64,000 nt of DNA from assembly GCF_900604535.1 (NCBI RefSeq), contig NZ_UWOT01000004.1:186001-250000 (forward strand). The letters run 5' to 3'. The notes beneath the pieces were generated by a model. The model worked only from the letters and a program-made list of their open reading frames with translations. It did not search any database and was not told where the DNA came from. A program made the translations under genes and the position numbers. Each line of letters opens with the position of its first letter. The stretch's first letter is position 1. This DNA comes from Romboutsia_E sp900604535 (GTDB lineage Bacteria; Bacillota; Clostridia; Peptostreptococcales; Peptostreptococcaceae). Positions 16,718-26,849 of this stretch are shown here, one piece after another.

Positions 16718-19129
16718 TTATTCTACACCTTTATAGTAATGAGCCGATGTAGTTCCTTTTGAATCTAAATAATTATATAAATTAGTTGCCTTTGCTCCCA
16801 ACCTATAATTATTATTTAGTACTTCTGTATGAGCTTCTATAATATCTCTAACCATTCGCCCATTTTCTTGTGTAAAATCTAATCTCAACACATCTATTCC
16901 ACATTTTATTATCTCTTCTAAATTATCTAACATGCAAGTAACATTTGAATTATATATTGTACTTCTACAGAATATATCTTGAGATATTCTGAACATATCT
17001 CCCTTAAAACTCTTTAATGCATATATACTTTGATTACATTTAGCTGCTCTTTTATCTTTTTTACAATCACGAACTAAAACTCCCATTGGACAATATTCAG
17101 TTACCATCATGGTTGCATATCCATATACTACACCTTCAATTTCCATATCAGTATATTGTAGAGTTTCTTTTATCTCTTGTAAATTAAGCTCTTGAGATAT
17201 ACATAGAGATTGCGCACCTTCATTTTTAAAATGGTTTATTGTTTCACTATTGAATGCATTTAAGAAGTAATCTATACTTAATTTCTTACCTTTAAAGTAA
17301 TCTATTCCACCTAATGTACCTACTTGTACTTCATTTAAATTTAATTTATTAGCTTTTTCTAAACTCTTGTATTCTCTATTTCTAATTATTCTAGGGGATG
17401 AATATATAACCTTTTTATTATACTTAATCCCCATTTCTAAAGCTTTATCTAAAGTTAATATATCTTCATAATAAACTGCATCTATTTCACATTCTAATGC
17501 AGATTTTAATTGTTCTAAGTTTTTAACTTTTACTCTAAGCTTTGGTTTTACATCTTTTCTAACCTTAACTGGTCTATATGATATTTTTTCATGTTTATAT
17601 TTTCTATCTTTTACTTTTACTCTTTCTTCATTTAATAAATCTATACAATCTCTTCTCATTTGATTAATTATACTTATTGGTAAACTTACACCTTCATCAA
17701 GAATTGTATTTATTTTATTTAATTGATATGGAGTGTTTCCAAGCTTTTGAATCTGAGATTCTACCTTCTCTTTACTTAAAGCTACCTTCATAGCTTCTTC
17801 TACAACTTTATAGCCTTCTATAGAAGCTTTATTTCCTTTTGAATCTATGAAGGTTAATACTGGCTTTTGACCTAATTTTATAGTTAACTTGGCATCTATA
17901 TTGCTTTTCACTAGTTCCTTATCTTGTTGGAACGTACTTTGAACCCTGTCCATAAGCTCACTGTCTGAAGTTTTAAATACTACTTGATGCTTTCTTGCTT
18001 CTCCAACAAAATCTAATTCAATTATATCTCCCTTATGAGCTATTGTAGTTATTTCACCCTCTTTTATTATTCTACCAATAGTTCCTCCTCCTAGATTTAT
18101 ACCATCGCCTTTTTTAAGGGTATTTTCTAACTTTAATCTTAGCCTTTTAGCCTTTTTATTAAAGTCTAAAACTTTTCCTACGTATAAACCTTGATTATTA
18201 GGAATCTCAGGGTTCATTACACCTTTACCTACTTCACCTAGTATAAGACCTTTTGTAAATTTTCTATTAAAAATAGTATATAAATCATTAATAGTTTCAT
18301 CTAAAACATTTACTTTATGTTTTTTTAAATAGTTATCTACAGTCTTTCTATAACTACTTATAACTGTTGCGACATATTCTGGTCTTTTCATTCTACCCTC
18401 TATTTTTAAAGAGTGAACTCCTGCATCTATTACCTTATCTATTTCTTCTATTGTACTTAAATCTCTTGGACTCAACAAGTAATCTCCATTGCTATTTATT
18501 ACTTCTCCTGTGTGTATATCAATTAATTCGTATTTTTGTCTACAAGGTTGTGCACATCTACCTCTATTTCCAGATCTATTTCCTAGCATACTACTCATTA
18601 AACATTGCCCTGAATAGCATACACATAATGCTCCATGTACAAATACCTCTATATCAACACTTGTATTATCACAAATTTCTTTTATTTCTTCTACCGTTAA
18701 TTCTCTAGCTAGTACAACTCTATCAAATCCTGCATTTTCAAGATATTTAACATCTTCTAGTGAATGTGCTACCATTTGTGTACTTGCATGTAATTCAAAA
18801 TCTGGTAGTAATTTCTTTATTAATTTTGCAATTCCTATATCTTGAAGTATTATTGCATCTACATCTATATCATATAAAAATTTAGCATACTCTACAAAGC
18901 TTTCAATTTCATCTTGCTTGATTAATGTATTTGCAGTAACAAAAACTTGTACATTTCTTATATGTGCATATCTAACAGCTTCTTTTAATTCATCTCTATC
19001 AAAGTTATTTGCAGATGCTCTTGCACTAAAATCTTTTCCTCCTAAATAAACCGCATTTGCTCCATTTTGTACAGCTGCCTTTAAAGCTTCAAAGGAACCA
19101 ACAGGTGCTAGTAATTCTATGTCTTTCAT
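16718..19129 (-). CDS. Peptidase U32 family protein with DUF3656 and C-terminal U32 repeat (RlhA/TrhP-like)
   Basis: 803 residues. The N-terminal ~300 residues are a U32 domain (ELLAPVGSFEALKAAVQNGA; VFVHGALCVCYSGQCLMSS with clustered cysteines; NRGRCAQPCRQKY). A middle region fits DUF3656, and the C-terminal ~250 residues form a second U32-like part (TDMEIEGVVYGYATMMVTEY; CPMGVLVRDC). Homologues once called collagenases act in prephenate-dependent hydroxylation of RNA: RlhA on 23S rRNA C2501 in E. coli and TrhP on tRNA U34. Which of these applies here cannot be told by eye. Cysteine spacing suggests an Fe-S cluster. Start follows AAGGAGGAUC. Confidence 0.85.
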   Translation of the reverse strand: MKDIELLAPVGSFEALKAAVQNGANAVYLGGKDFSARASANNFDRDELKEAVRYAHIRNVQVFVTANTLIKQDEIESFVEYAKFLYDIDVDAIILQDIGIAKLIKKLLPDFELHASTQMVAHSLEDVKYLENAGFDRVVLARELTVEEIKEICDNTSVDIEVFVHGALCVCYSGQCLMSSMLGNRSGNRGRCAQPCRQKYELIDIHTGEVINSNGDYLLSPRDLSTIEEIDKVIDAGVHSLKIEGRMKRPEYVATVISSYRKTVDNYLKKHKVNVLDETINDLYTIFNRKFTKGLILGEVGKGVMNPEIPNNQGLYVGKVLDFNKKAKRLRLKLENTLKKGDGINLGGGTIGRIIKEGEITTIAHKGDIIELDFVGEARKHQVVFKTSDSELMDRVQSTFQQDKELVKSNIDAKLTIKLGQKPVLTFIDSKGNKASIEGYKVVEEAMKVALSKEKVESQIQKLGNTPYQLNKINTILDEGVSLPISIINQMRRDCIDLLNEERVKVKDRKYKHEKISYRPVKVRKDVKPKLRVKVKNLEQLKSALECEIDAVYYEDILTLDKALEMGIKYNKKVIYSSPRIIRNREYKSLEKANKLNLNEVQVGTLGGIDYFKGKKLSIDYFLNAFNSETINHFKNEGAQSLCISQELNLQEIKETLQYTDMEIEGVVYGYATMMVTEYCPMGVLVRDCKKDKRAAKCNQSIYALKSFKGDMFRISQDIFCRSTIYNSNVTCMLDNLEEIIKCGIDVLRLDFTQENGRMVRDIIEAHTEVLNNNYRLGAKATNLYNYLDSKGTTSAHYYKGVE

Positions 19130-19273
19130 TTTGATCCTCCTTCAAGGAAATTTATAATATTAATAGTATCTTCTATTTTCCTATATTTTAATTTTTAAGT
19201 CTAATAAAGTTTTATACCCACTTAAGTATACATTAAAAACATATAAACTTTACTTTAAATTTTTAAATTAAAA

Positions 19274-19314
19274 GAGGATGCCTTTGAATGATTTAACTCA
19301 TTTTAGACATCCCC
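19274..19314 (-). terminator. Terminator downstream of zapA
   Basis: In the minus direction GGGGATGTCTAAAATGA pairs with TCATTCAAAGGCATCCTC (few mismatches), followed by UUUUAAUUU; it starts 11 nt after the zapA stop. Confidence 0.75.
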
Positions 19315-19324
19315 TAATTTCTAA

Positions 19325-19954
19325 CTATCTCATAGCTCTTAAATATTTCAATTCATTTTCTAATTCAGTATACTTTAATTGTAGCTTGTATGCTTTATTT
19401 TGGAACTCTGATGATAAGCTTTCTGCAATTTTTGCTCTCTCTTCTGCTCCTTTAAGTAGCATTTCTAAATCTTCTATTTCTGATTTATAATTTTCTACTT
19501 CTGATTGAGATCCTTCTGTTGAAATACTTAAGTTATCTATTTCAGCCTCTTTTGCTTCTAACGCTTTATTTTTCTCTTCAATTAATTTATTTAAACTTTC
19601 TATTTTAGATACTTTTTCAGTAATTTCTTTATCTCTACTGTCTAATTGAAGTTGTAATTTTTTTATTTCTAACTTAAGACCCTCATCAGTTTGATCTACT
19701 CTACGTCTTAAATCATCATTTTCTTTTGCTAATTCACTACTATAATTATCACATTCAAACAGTTGATCTGTTATATTTATAGCAGTAACTATTCCAGCCA
19801 TAACTGTACTTAATTTAGGGTTACTTTCTACAACTTTTGTCATTTCTTGATCAACATAGCTTGCTACTTTAATCATCTCATGTGCAGGTTTATCTCCAAC
19901 CATTGGATACTCTACACCTTGAATTTTCACAGTTACTTTATTAACATTATTCAC
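19325..19954 (-). CDS. zapA: Cell division protein ZapA with extended coiled coil
   Basis: 209 residues from a GTG start preceded by AGGGGGGAUU. The first ~95 residues carry the ZapA core (NKVTVKIQGVEYPMVGDKPA, then MIKVASYVDQEMTKV), which binds FtsZ and bundles its protofilaments at the division ring. The remaining ~110 residues are a long, charged coiled coil (LQLDSRDKEITEKVSKIESL and following), longer than in the ~100-residue ZapA proteins but common in Clostridia. It lies 24 bp after pheT in the same direction and ends at its own terminator. Cytoplasmic. Confidence 0.88.
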   Translation of the reverse strand: MNNVNKVTVKIQGVEYPMVGDKPAHEMIKVASYVDQEMTKVVESNPKLSTVMAGIVTAINITDQLFECDNYSSELAKENDDLRRRVDQTDEGLKLEIKKLQLQLDSRDKEITEKVSKIESLNKLIEEKNKALEAKEAEIDNLSISTEGSQSEVENYKSEIEDLEMLLKGAEERAKIAESLSSEFQNKAYKLQLKYTELENELKYLRAMR

Positions 19955-19978
19955 ACTAATCCCCCCTATACAGATGAG

Positions 19979-22369
19979 TTAGTTTGATCTTAAATTTGCA
20001 TTTAATTTTTCTGCTAATTCTTTTAGTATTACGTCATGCACTTTAGCCACATCTTCATCTGTTAATGTTTTTTCTTTACTTCTATATGTTATAGAATACG
20101 CTATTGACTTATGACCTTCCTCTATTTGTGCACCTTTATATACATCAAATAATTTATAAGCTTCAACAAGTCCAGCTCCATTAGATTTTATTATATCTTC
20201 TATGTCTTTTACATATACATCATCTTTAACTATTAAAGCTATATCTCTTGATGTAGATGGGAATTTTGGTAATGGGCTATAAACTATATTATTGCTACTA
20301 TTTTCAAATATTACATCAAGGTCTAATTCAGCTATGTAAACTCTTTGACCTAAACTATAGTTTTCTATTACATTCGGATGTAACTCTCCAAATGTACCTA
20401 CATACATTCCATTATATTCTAATCTTGCACATCTTCCTGGGTGGAATGTTGAATTTTCTTTTTCTGGTATTACTTCATAATCTTTAAATCCAACACTCTT
20501 ACATATAACCTCTATAGCACCTTTTAATGCAAAGAAATCTACATCTTTGCCATACATTCCTATACATACATGATTATGTTCCTTAGGTAATCCATTTTGT
20601 GGAGTAAATGTGTGACCACATTCAAATGCACATGCACTGTCTACTTTACGAGATATATTTGTATATAAAACATCAAGCATACTTGGCATCATTGTAGTTC
20701 TCATTACTGAAGTTTCTTCACCTAATGGATTTATAAGAGTTACAAAGCTTCTCTTTGGATCATTTTCTGGAAGTTGTATTTTATCTACTCCTTTTGGACT
20801 TACAAATGAATAAGTTAATATTTCATTTAATCCTATAGATGTAGCAGTATTTTTTACATTATCCATGAACTTTTGTTTAGCAGTTTTAACTCCAGCAGTA
20901 GCATTTCCTTCTAATTGTGCTGAAGGTATATTTTCAAATCCATATATTCTTGCGATTTCTTCAAATACATCTGCTTCTTGTTCCATATCTAATCTAAAGC
21001 TTGGAACTTCTATTTCTAATTTTTCACTAGAAACTAAGTTACAATTAAATTCTAAAGATTCTAATATTCCTACAAATTGATCCATAGGCACTTCTACACC
21101 TAATAATTTATTTATTCTTTGTGGATTAACTACTAATTTCTTAACTTCTGGCTTAGTTGGATATATATCTACTACTCCTTTATCAACAGTTCCACAACCT
21201 AACATTTCTATTAATTGAGCAGCTCTATTTACAGCTTCTTTTGCAAGGTTAGTATCTATTCCTTTTTCATATCTTCCTGAAGCTTCAGTTCTAAGACCTA
21301 ATTTTTTAGATGTTGCTCTTATATTTTCTCTCTTAAAGCTTGCACCTTCTAATAAAACTTCTGTAGTATTATCATCTATTTCAGAGTTAAGTCCTCCCAT
21401 AACACCTGCAAGTGCTAAAGATTTTTCTCCATCTGTTATAACTAACATATCTTTATCTAGAGTTCTTTCAACTTCATCTAAAGTAGTAAACTTTTCTCCA
21501 TCTTGAGCATTTTTAACAACTATTTTACCAGTAGTTAATTTGCTTAAATCAAATGCATGTAATGGTTGGCCAAGTTCTATCATTACATAGTTAGTTATAT
21601 CTACTATATTATTTATTGGTCTAACACCAGCTTCTATAAGTTTTCTTTGCATCCAATATGGAGATGGACCTATCTTTACATTTTTTACTGTTCTTGCACA
21701 ATATCTATTACATAAGTCTTCATTTTCTATTTTTATATCAAAGTTTATATCTTGTCCTTCTTCTTTTACAACTATTTCTGGATACTTTAATTTAGAGTTT
21801 ATAGTTACAGCAGCTTCTCTAGCTATACCTATCATAGATCTACAATCAGGTCTATTAGATGTTAATTCAAACTCTATTAAAGCATCATTTATTCCCATTA
21901 CTTCTTTTACATCTTTTCCTAATTCATAAGAATCTTCATGATCTAATATGTATATTCCATTTTTCTTATGTTCAGCTACAAAATGCTCATCTATTCCTAA
22001 TTCTTCAGCAGAGCACATCATACCTTCTGAAAGCTCTCCTCTTAGTTTACCTTTTTTAATTTTTATTCCACCAGGTAACTTCGCACCTATTCTTGCAACT
22101 GGTATAAAATCCCCTACAGATACATTTTTAGCTCCAGTTACTATTTGTATAACCTCAGTTCCTACATCAACTTTAGTCACAATTAATTTATCAGCATTTG
22201 GATGCTCTGTTATTTCTAGTATTTTACCAACAACAACATTTTCTATTTCTTCTCCGAAGAAATCTACTTTTTCCACTTTAGTTCCTGTCATAGTCATTTT
22301 GTCAGCAAACTCTTTAGTGTCCATATCTATATCAACATAATCTCTAAGCCATTTTAAAGATACTAACAT
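19979..22369 (-). CDS. pheT: Phenylalanyl-tRNA synthetase beta subunit
   Basis: 796 residues, the usual bacterial PheT length. Domains in order: an EMAP/tRNA-binding-like domain (about 40-150, ENVVVGKILEITEHPNADKL; VTGAKNV), B3/B4 editing domain (about 210-390), B5 domain (about 400-475), the catalytic-like core and a C-terminal ferredoxin-fold anticodon-binding domain (FPSTSRDIALIVKDDVYVKD). It forms the alpha2-beta2 enzyme with PheS, which lies 16 bp upstream, and is expressed under the T-box leader of the operon. Start follows UAGGAGGUAGA. Cytoplasmic. Confidence 0.97.
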   Translation of the reverse strand: MLVSLKWLRDYVDIDMDTKEFADKMTMTGTKVEKVDFFGEEIENVVVGKILEITEHPNADKLIVTKVDVGTEVIQIVTGAKNVSVGDFIPVARIGAKLPGGIKIKKGKLRGELSEGMMCSAEELGIDEHFVAEHKKNGIYILDHEDSYELGKDVKEVMGINDALIEFELTSNRPDCRSMIGIAREAAVTINSKLKYPEIVVKEEGQDINFDIKIENEDLCNRYCARTVKNVKIGPSPYWMQRKLIEAGVRPINNIVDITNYVMIELGQPLHAFDLSKLTTGKIVVKNAQDGEKFTTLDEVERTLDKDMLVITDGEKSLALAGVMGGLNSEIDDNTTEVLLEGASFKRENIRATSKKLGLRTEASGRYEKGIDTNLAKEAVNRAAQLIEMLGCGTVDKGVVDIYPTKPEVKKLVVNPQRINKLLGVEVPMDQFVGILESLEFNCNLVSSEKLEIEVPSFRLDMEQEADVFEEIARIYGFENIPSAQLEGNATAGVKTAKQKFMDNVKNTATSIGLNEILTYSFVSPKGVDKIQLPENDPKRSFVTLINPLGEETSVMRTTMMPSMLDVLYTNISRKVDSACAFECGHTFTPQNGLPKEHNHVCIGMYGKDVDFFALKGAIEVICKSVGFKDYEVIPEKENSTFHPGRCARLEYNGMYVGTFGELHPNVIENYSLGQRVYIAELDLDVIFENSSNNIVYSPLPKFPSTSRDIALIVKDDVYVKDIEDIIKSNGAGLVEAYKLFDVYKGAQIEEGHKSIAYSITYRSKEKTLTDEDVAKVHDVILKELAEKLNANLRSN

Positions 22370-22385
22370 ATTATCTACCTCCTAA

Positions 22386-23405
22386 TTAAAATTGATTTAA
22401 GAATCTCATATCATTTTCAAATAATAATCTTATATCATCTATCTCATATTTAAGCATACCAATTCTCTCTACACCCATACCGAATGCAAATCCACTGTAT
22501 ACTTCTGGATCTATTCCACAATTTCTTAGTACGTTTGGATGAACCATACCAGCTCCTAATATTTCTATCCATCCTTCTTGTTTACACATTGCACATCCTT
22601 CTCCACCACACTTAAAGCATGTAACATCAACCTCTGCACTTGGCTCTGTGAATGGAAAGTTATGTGGTCTAAACTTAGTTTTAGTTTCTTCTCCAAATAG
22701 TTTCTTAACGAAGTTATCTAAAGTTCCTTTAAGCTGTGCCATTGTAACATTCTTACCAACAACTAATCCTTCTATTTGATGGAACATTGGTGAATGTGTA
22801 GCATCTGGAGAGTCAAATCTAAAACATCTACCTGGAGATATTACTTTTATCGGTAAATCCTGACTCTTCATAGTTCTAACTTGAACTGGAGATGTTTGAG
22901 TTCTAAGTAATAATTCACTATTTATGTAGAATGTATCACTCATATCTCTTGATGGATGGTCTTTTGGAGCATTTAATGCATCAAAGTTATTTTCTATTGT
23001 CTCAACTTCAGGACCTTCCGCTATTGAAAATCCAAGTCCCATAAATATTTCTGATACTTCATCTATTATTTGGCTTATAGGATGTTTTTTACCAACTGTA
23101 AATGTCTTACCTGGCATTGTAACATCTATAACTTCGCTAGCTAATTGTTTTTCTTTTTCTATTGCTTTTATTTCTTCTTTTTTAGTGTTTATCCCACCTT
23201 CAATAGCTTCTCTAACTATATTAGCTACTTTACCTACAACAGGTCTTTCTTCTGCCGATAATTTACCCATTTCTTTCATGATAGCAGTTAATTGACCTTT
23301 TTTTCCTGAGTATTTTACTCTTAAACCTTCTAATTCTTCTATAGTAGAAGCATCTTGTATTTCACCTAAAGCGATATCTTTTAGATTAAGTAATTTTTCT
23401 TGCAC
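22386..23405 (-). CDS. pheS: Phenylalanyl-tRNA synthetase alpha subunit
   Basis: 339 residues from a GTG start with AAAGGGUGA upstream. It is the catalytic class II subunit that charges tRNA-Phe. The N-terminal coiled coil (about 1-90) is followed by the catalytic domain with motif 2 (ISPGRCFRFDSPDATHSPMF), the cysteine pair region TCFKCGGEGCAMC and motif 3 (GFAFGMGVERIGML). PheT follows after 16 bp. The transcript begins in a Phe T-box leader. Confidence 0.97.
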   Translation of the reverse strand: MQEKLLNLKDIALGEIQDASTIEELEGLRVKYSGKKGQLTAIMKEMGKLSAEERPVVGKVANIVREAIEGGINTKKEEIKAIEKEKQLASEVIDVTMPGKTFTVGKKHPISQIIDEVSEIFMGLGFSIAEGPEVETIENNFDALNAPKDHPSRDMSDTFYINSELLLRTQTSPVQVRTMKSQDLPIKVISPGRCFRFDSPDATHSPMFHQIEGLVVGKNVTMAQLKGTLDNFVKKLFGEETKTKFRPHNFPFTEPSAEVDVTCFKCGGEGCAMCKQEGWIEILGAGMVHPNVLRNCGIDPEVYSGFAFGMGVERIGMLKYEIDDIRLLFENDMRFLNQF

Positions 23406-23441
23406 TATTTATCACCCTTTCAATTTTTCTTATTTAAATAT

Positions 23442-23686
23442 AAAAAAAACCCTTCATCCCTGTCTAGGGACGAAAGGTTATAATTTCGCGGTACCACCCT
23501 AGTAGCTTAGAAAATTAATATTCTAAACCACCTCGTATAAACTTAACGCGTTTTAACGTTAAAGCCTACTATTAATTCAGCTTTAAAACTCCAGAGGGAA
23601 CTTCTTTTAAATACTTAGAAAGTACTTCCAGCCAAGGTACTTATCTCTATACTAAGTTAATCTAAAATACTTTTCTCTTTCACTGT
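23442..23686 (-). promoter_or_regulatory. T-box leader of pheST (tRNA-Phe sensing)
   Basis: The T-box core AGGGTGGTACCGCG is at 23487-23500 on the minus strand. The terminator hairpin (CCTTTCGTCCCT / AGGGATGAAGG, then a run of U) is at 23442-23477. The Stem I elements GAAAGAGAAAAGTA and GGCTGGAAGTACTT are near the 5' end. A UUC triplet at 23598-23600, within AGAAGTTCCCTCTGG, is the likely specifier (Phe), by alignment with the equivalent segment of the thrS leader. Uncharged tRNA-Phe would favour the antiterminator and allow pheST expression. Confidence 0.93.
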
Positions 23687-23692
23687 ATTTGA

Positions 23693-23720
23693 ATTATATT
23701 TTATGTATATACTGATACAA
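23693..23720 (-). promoter_or_regulatory. Candidate promoter of pheST
   Basis: TTGTAT (-35, 23715-23720), 16-nt spacer, TATAAT (-10, 23693-23698), immediately upstream of the T-box 5' end. An alternative TTGTAA-18-TATAAT pair lies further upstream. Confidence 0.5.
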
Positions 23721-23755
23721 TATTATAACATATCAATATATATACTTACAATATT

Positions 23756-24553
23756 CTATACTAAAGATTTCTTTATCTCATACATTAATATAGCTGAACT
23801 TATAGCTGCATTTAAAGATTCTGCATTTCCATATATCGGTATCTTAACTAATGTGTCTGAGATACTTATTAGTTCATCATTAACTCCATTAGCTTCATTT
23901 CCTATAACTAATGCTACCTTATTATTATAACTTACAGTGTTATAATAATTATCTGTATTTAAATAACTCGATACAATTTCAAAATTATTATTTTTCAAAA
24001 CTCTAAGAGCCTCTTCTTGTGTTGATTGTATTATATTCATATCAAAAATAGACCCCATAGTTGAGCGTATAACTTTTGGATTGTATATATCTACACATCC
24101 TTTTAAATTTATTATTGCATCTACACCAGCTGCATCTGCTGTTCTAATTATAGTTCCCATATTACCTGGATCTTGTATTCTATCTAAAATCAATACAAAT
24201 TTATGCGAATCTTCTATATTATTATCTATATCTCTATTTTTAAAACCTACAACAGCTAAAATACCTTGAGTATTTTCTGTGTCAACTAATTCATTAAATA
24301 TCTTATTTGTAGCTTTATATATTTTTATATTTTTATTTTTAAGAACATCTAAAAATTGAGAATGCTCTTTTTTATTTTCAAAATCTTCATTAATAAATAC
24401 ATAATCTAAATCTGCATTACATTCTATTGCTAAGGTTAAGATTCTATATCCTTCTATTATAAATTTATTTTCTTTATTTCTATTTTTAGTTTTTAGCAAC
24501 GATTTTGTATATTTAACTTTTTCATTATCTTTACTGCTTATCATAACTGTCAT
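23756..24553 (-). CDS. TrmH/SpoU family RNA 2'-O-ribose methyltransferase
   Basis: 265 residues. The N-terminal ~95 residues are a substrate-binding L30e-like domain (KNRNKENKFIIEGYRILTLA). The C-terminal SPOUT domain shows the three knot motifs: motif 1 LILDRIQDPGNMGTIIRTAD (about 122-141), motif 2 VALVIGNEANGVNDEL (about 214-229) and motif 3 IPIYGNAESLNAAISSAI (about 238-255). It uses S-adenosylmethionine to methylate a ribose 2'-OH of rRNA or tRNA; the target nucleotide is unknown. It begins 5 bp after ktrA, so the three genes ktrB-ktrA-trmH are likely co-transcribed. Confidence 0.9.
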   Translation of the reverse strand: MTVMISSKDNEKVKYTKSLLKTKNRNKENKFIIEGYRILTLAIECNADLDYVFINEDFENKKEHSQFLDVLKNKNIKIYKATNKIFNELVDTENTQGILAVVGFKNRDIDNNIEDSHKFVLILDRIQDPGNMGTIIRTADAAGVDAIINLKGCVDIYNPKVIRSTMGSIFDMNIIQSTQEEALRVLKNNNFEIVSSYLNTDNYYNTVSYNNKVALVIGNEANGVNDELISISDTLVKIPIYGNAESLNAAISSAILMYEIKKSLV

Positions 24554-24558
24554 GATTA

Positions 24559-25230
24559 TTATCTTCTCCTAATCAAGTCCTTATTTTCTGAAGCAATAGA
24601 ACTTATATTATTATTTTGTCCAATTACAACTAATATACTCCCAGCCTTTAATTCTTCTTGAGGAGAAGGTGTTACATTTATCCTTTTACCAGATTTTATA
24701 GCAAGAACTGTTATCTCATACTTAGCTCTTAAATCTAACTCGATTAATGTTTTTCCTACCCATTTATTTGGAGTAACAATTTCTACTATAGAATATTCTG
24801 GATCTAACTCTATATGATCTAATATATTATCTGATACTAAGTTGTGAGCTACTCTAACTCCCATATCTCTCTCTGGAAATACAACTCTATCAGCTCCTAT
24901 TTTATAAAGTACTTTTGCTTGTAATTCATCTTTTGCTTTACATACAATTTGCTTTACACCCATCTCTTTAGCTATAAGTGTAGCCATTATAGATGCCCTT
25001 ATATCCGAACCTATAGCAACTATAGCAACATCAAAATTTCCAAGTCCTAGGGATCTTAGAGCAGCTTCATCAGTCACATCAACAATTGCTGCATGAGTAA
25101 CTTTATCTGATATATTTTGAATTATTTCTTCACCTTTATCTATAGCCATAACTTGATGACCTAAAAGATGCATTGTAGTAGCTACAGATGCACCAAATCT
25201 TCCACAACCAATAACTATATATTGTTTCAT
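24559..25230 (-). CDS. ktrA: Potassium uptake regulatory RCK protein KtrA/TrkA
   Basis: 223 residues: one RCK_N Rossmann domain with dinucleotide motif IGCGRFGASVA (8-18), acidic end of strand 2 at D31, and an RCK_C/TrkA_C domain (about 140-217). Octameric rings of such proteins gate the membrane channel KtrB/TrkH in response to ATP/ADP or NAD(H), and the C-terminal domain often binds c-di-AMP. It is 26 bp downstream of ktrB. Start follows GAGAGG by 8 nt. Membrane-associated cytoplasmic subunit. Confidence 0.92.
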   Translation of the reverse strand: MKQYIVIGCGRFGASVATTMHLLGHQVMAIDKGEEIIQNISDKVTHAAIVDVTDEAALRSLGLGNFDVAIVAIGSDIRASIMATLIAKEMGVKQIVCKAKDELQAKVLYKIGADRVVFPERDMGVRVAHNLVSDNILDHIELDPEYSIVEIVTPNKWVGKTLIELDLRAKYEITVLAIKSGKRINVTPSPQEELKAGSILVVIGQNNNISSIASENKDLIRRR

Positions 25231-25256
25231 GATTTTATCCTCTCAATATGTATAAT

Positions 25257-26633
25257 TTATCCTACTATTATTTTTCCTTCTGGATATCTAACTGGTGGCT
25301 TTTTCTTAGCTCCTCTTGATAATAATGCCACAAAAATAGTTAAAGATCCAACTCTACCTATAAACATAGCTATCATTACTACTATTTTACCCATTGATGT
25401 TAAATTAGGGCTTCCCCCTGTACTTAAACCTACTGTAGCTATTGCTGAAACTATTTCAAATCCACATTCAACTAAAGTAAATCCTGGATCAGTTAGCGAT
25501 AGTGCTAAAGTTCCAAGTACTACAAGTGATATGGCTATAAAGAATATTCCTACAGCCTTAGTTACAACTGAAGCACTTATTCTTCTTTCATAAGCTTCTA
25601 TATCAGCCTTTCCAGATATAAAGCTTTTAACTGTTATAACTAGAGATGCTAACGTAGTAGTTTTTATACCACCACCAGTTGATGCTGGAGATGCTCCTAT
25701 GAACATTAGTATTATCATTATAAATAAACTACTTTCTTGTATTAAGGTCAAATCTATTGTATTAAATCCAGCTGTTCTAGCTGTAACTGACTGGAAGAAC
25801 GCTGCTAAAGCTTTGCCAAAAATACTTAATGGTCCTAGAGTTTTAGGATTATTAAATTCTACAATAAATATAAATACTGTCCCAATAGCAATAAGTATTA
25901 ATGTTGTTACTAAAACAATCTTTGAATGCATATTCAATCTTGATAATTTCTTAGTATTTATCACATCTAGCATTACTGGGAATCCAATTCCTCCTAGTAT
26001 TATAAGCATAGATATAGTCATAACTATCATAAAATTATCTACATATGATGTTAAAGATGTAAATGGTCCACTAACAGAACCCATCAAATCAAATCCAGCA
26101 TTACAAAATGCTGATATGGCATGAAATATACTATACCAAATACCTCTACCTAATCCAAATTGTGGTATAAAAGTAAATGATAATAGAATCGCACCTATAC
26201 CTTCTATTAAAAGAGTTATCAATATTACATATCTAGTTAACTTTACCATACCTGATAAATCTCTTTGATTTAAAGATTCTTGAATCAGTAGTCTTTCTCT
26301 TAAATTAATTTTCTTCTTTGTTAAAAGTGCAAACATAGTGGCTATAGTCATAAATCCTAGTCCACCTACTTGTATTAATGTTATAATTACTATTTGACCA
26401 AAATGACTCCAATATGTTGCTGTATCTACTACAATTAGTCCTGTAACACACACTGCAGATGTAGCTGTAAATACTGCATCTAAAAATCCTATACTTTCTC
26501 CATTTTTAGTTGCTATTGGTAAGTTCAATAAAAAAGCACCAAATAATATTACAGCTGCAAATCCCATTACCATTATCTGAGCAGGATCTAAATTATTTAT
26601 GTAACCCATAGTCCTTTTTAATAACGACTTCAA
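25257..26633 (-). CDS. ktrB: Potassium transporter membrane subunit KtrB/TrkH
   Basis: 458 residues from a TTG start at 26633, chosen because AGGAGG lies 8 nt upstream; a longer open frame to 26735 has no such site. About ten hydrophobic segments and the four pore-loop repeats of the SKT superfamily are seen: SAVCVTGLIVVD, SAFCNAGFDLMG, SVTARTAGFNTID and SAIATVGLSTGG, each with the filter glycine. It conducts K+ (with H+ or Na+ coupling) across the cytoplasmic membrane, gated by KtrA, encoded 26 bp downstream. A second, distinct TrkH paralogue occurs at 58565-60019. Confidence 0.93.
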   Translation of the reverse strand: MKSLLKRTMGYINNLDPAQIMVMGFAAVILFGAFLLNLPIATKNGESIGFLDAVFTATSAVCVTGLIVVDTATYWSHFGQIVIITLIQVGGLGFMTIATMFALLTKKKINLRERLLIQESLNQRDLSGMVKLTRYVILITLLIEGIGAILLSFTFIPQFGLGRGIWYSIFHAISAFCNAGFDLMGSVSGPFTSLTSYVDNFMIVMTISMLIILGGIGFPVMLDVINTKKLSRLNMHSKIVLVTTLILIAIGTVFIFIVEFNNPKTLGPLSIFGKALAAFFQSVTARTAGFNTIDLTLIQESSLFIMIILMFIGASPASTGGGIKTTTLASLVITVKSFISGKADIEAYERRISASVVTKAVGIFFIAISLVVLGTLALSLTDPGFTLVECGFEIVSAIATVGLSTGGSPNLTSMGKIVVMIAMFIGRVGSLTIFVALLSRGAKKKPPVRYPEGKIIVG

Positions 26634-26804
26634 TTTCTTGACCTCCTTATATAAGTACGCTTTAGTAACCATTATTTTATTATATTCCAAATTTAACCTA
26701 AAAACAATAATAGGAGGATTTGATTTAATTATCATTTATTTTGCTTAATAATATTATACACATTTTATTTATAATATTCTCTATTCAAACTTAAAAAATT
26801 ACAT

Positions 26805-26840
26805 AAAAAAACGGTAAACTTCATATCAGTTTACCGTTTT
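26805..26840 (-). terminator. Terminator of infC-rpmI-rplT
   Basis: Perfect 13-bp stem AAAACGGTAAACT / AGTTTACCGTTTT with a 7-nt loop followed by a U-run, starting 10 nt after the rplT stop. Confidence 0.9.
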
Positions 26841-26849
26841 ATCGTATAA

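Noticed and set aside
21948..22340. 130-codon plus-strand frame inside pheT
   Set aside because: Serine/threonine/isoleucine-rich antisense shadow of a highly conserved gene; no ribosome binding site.
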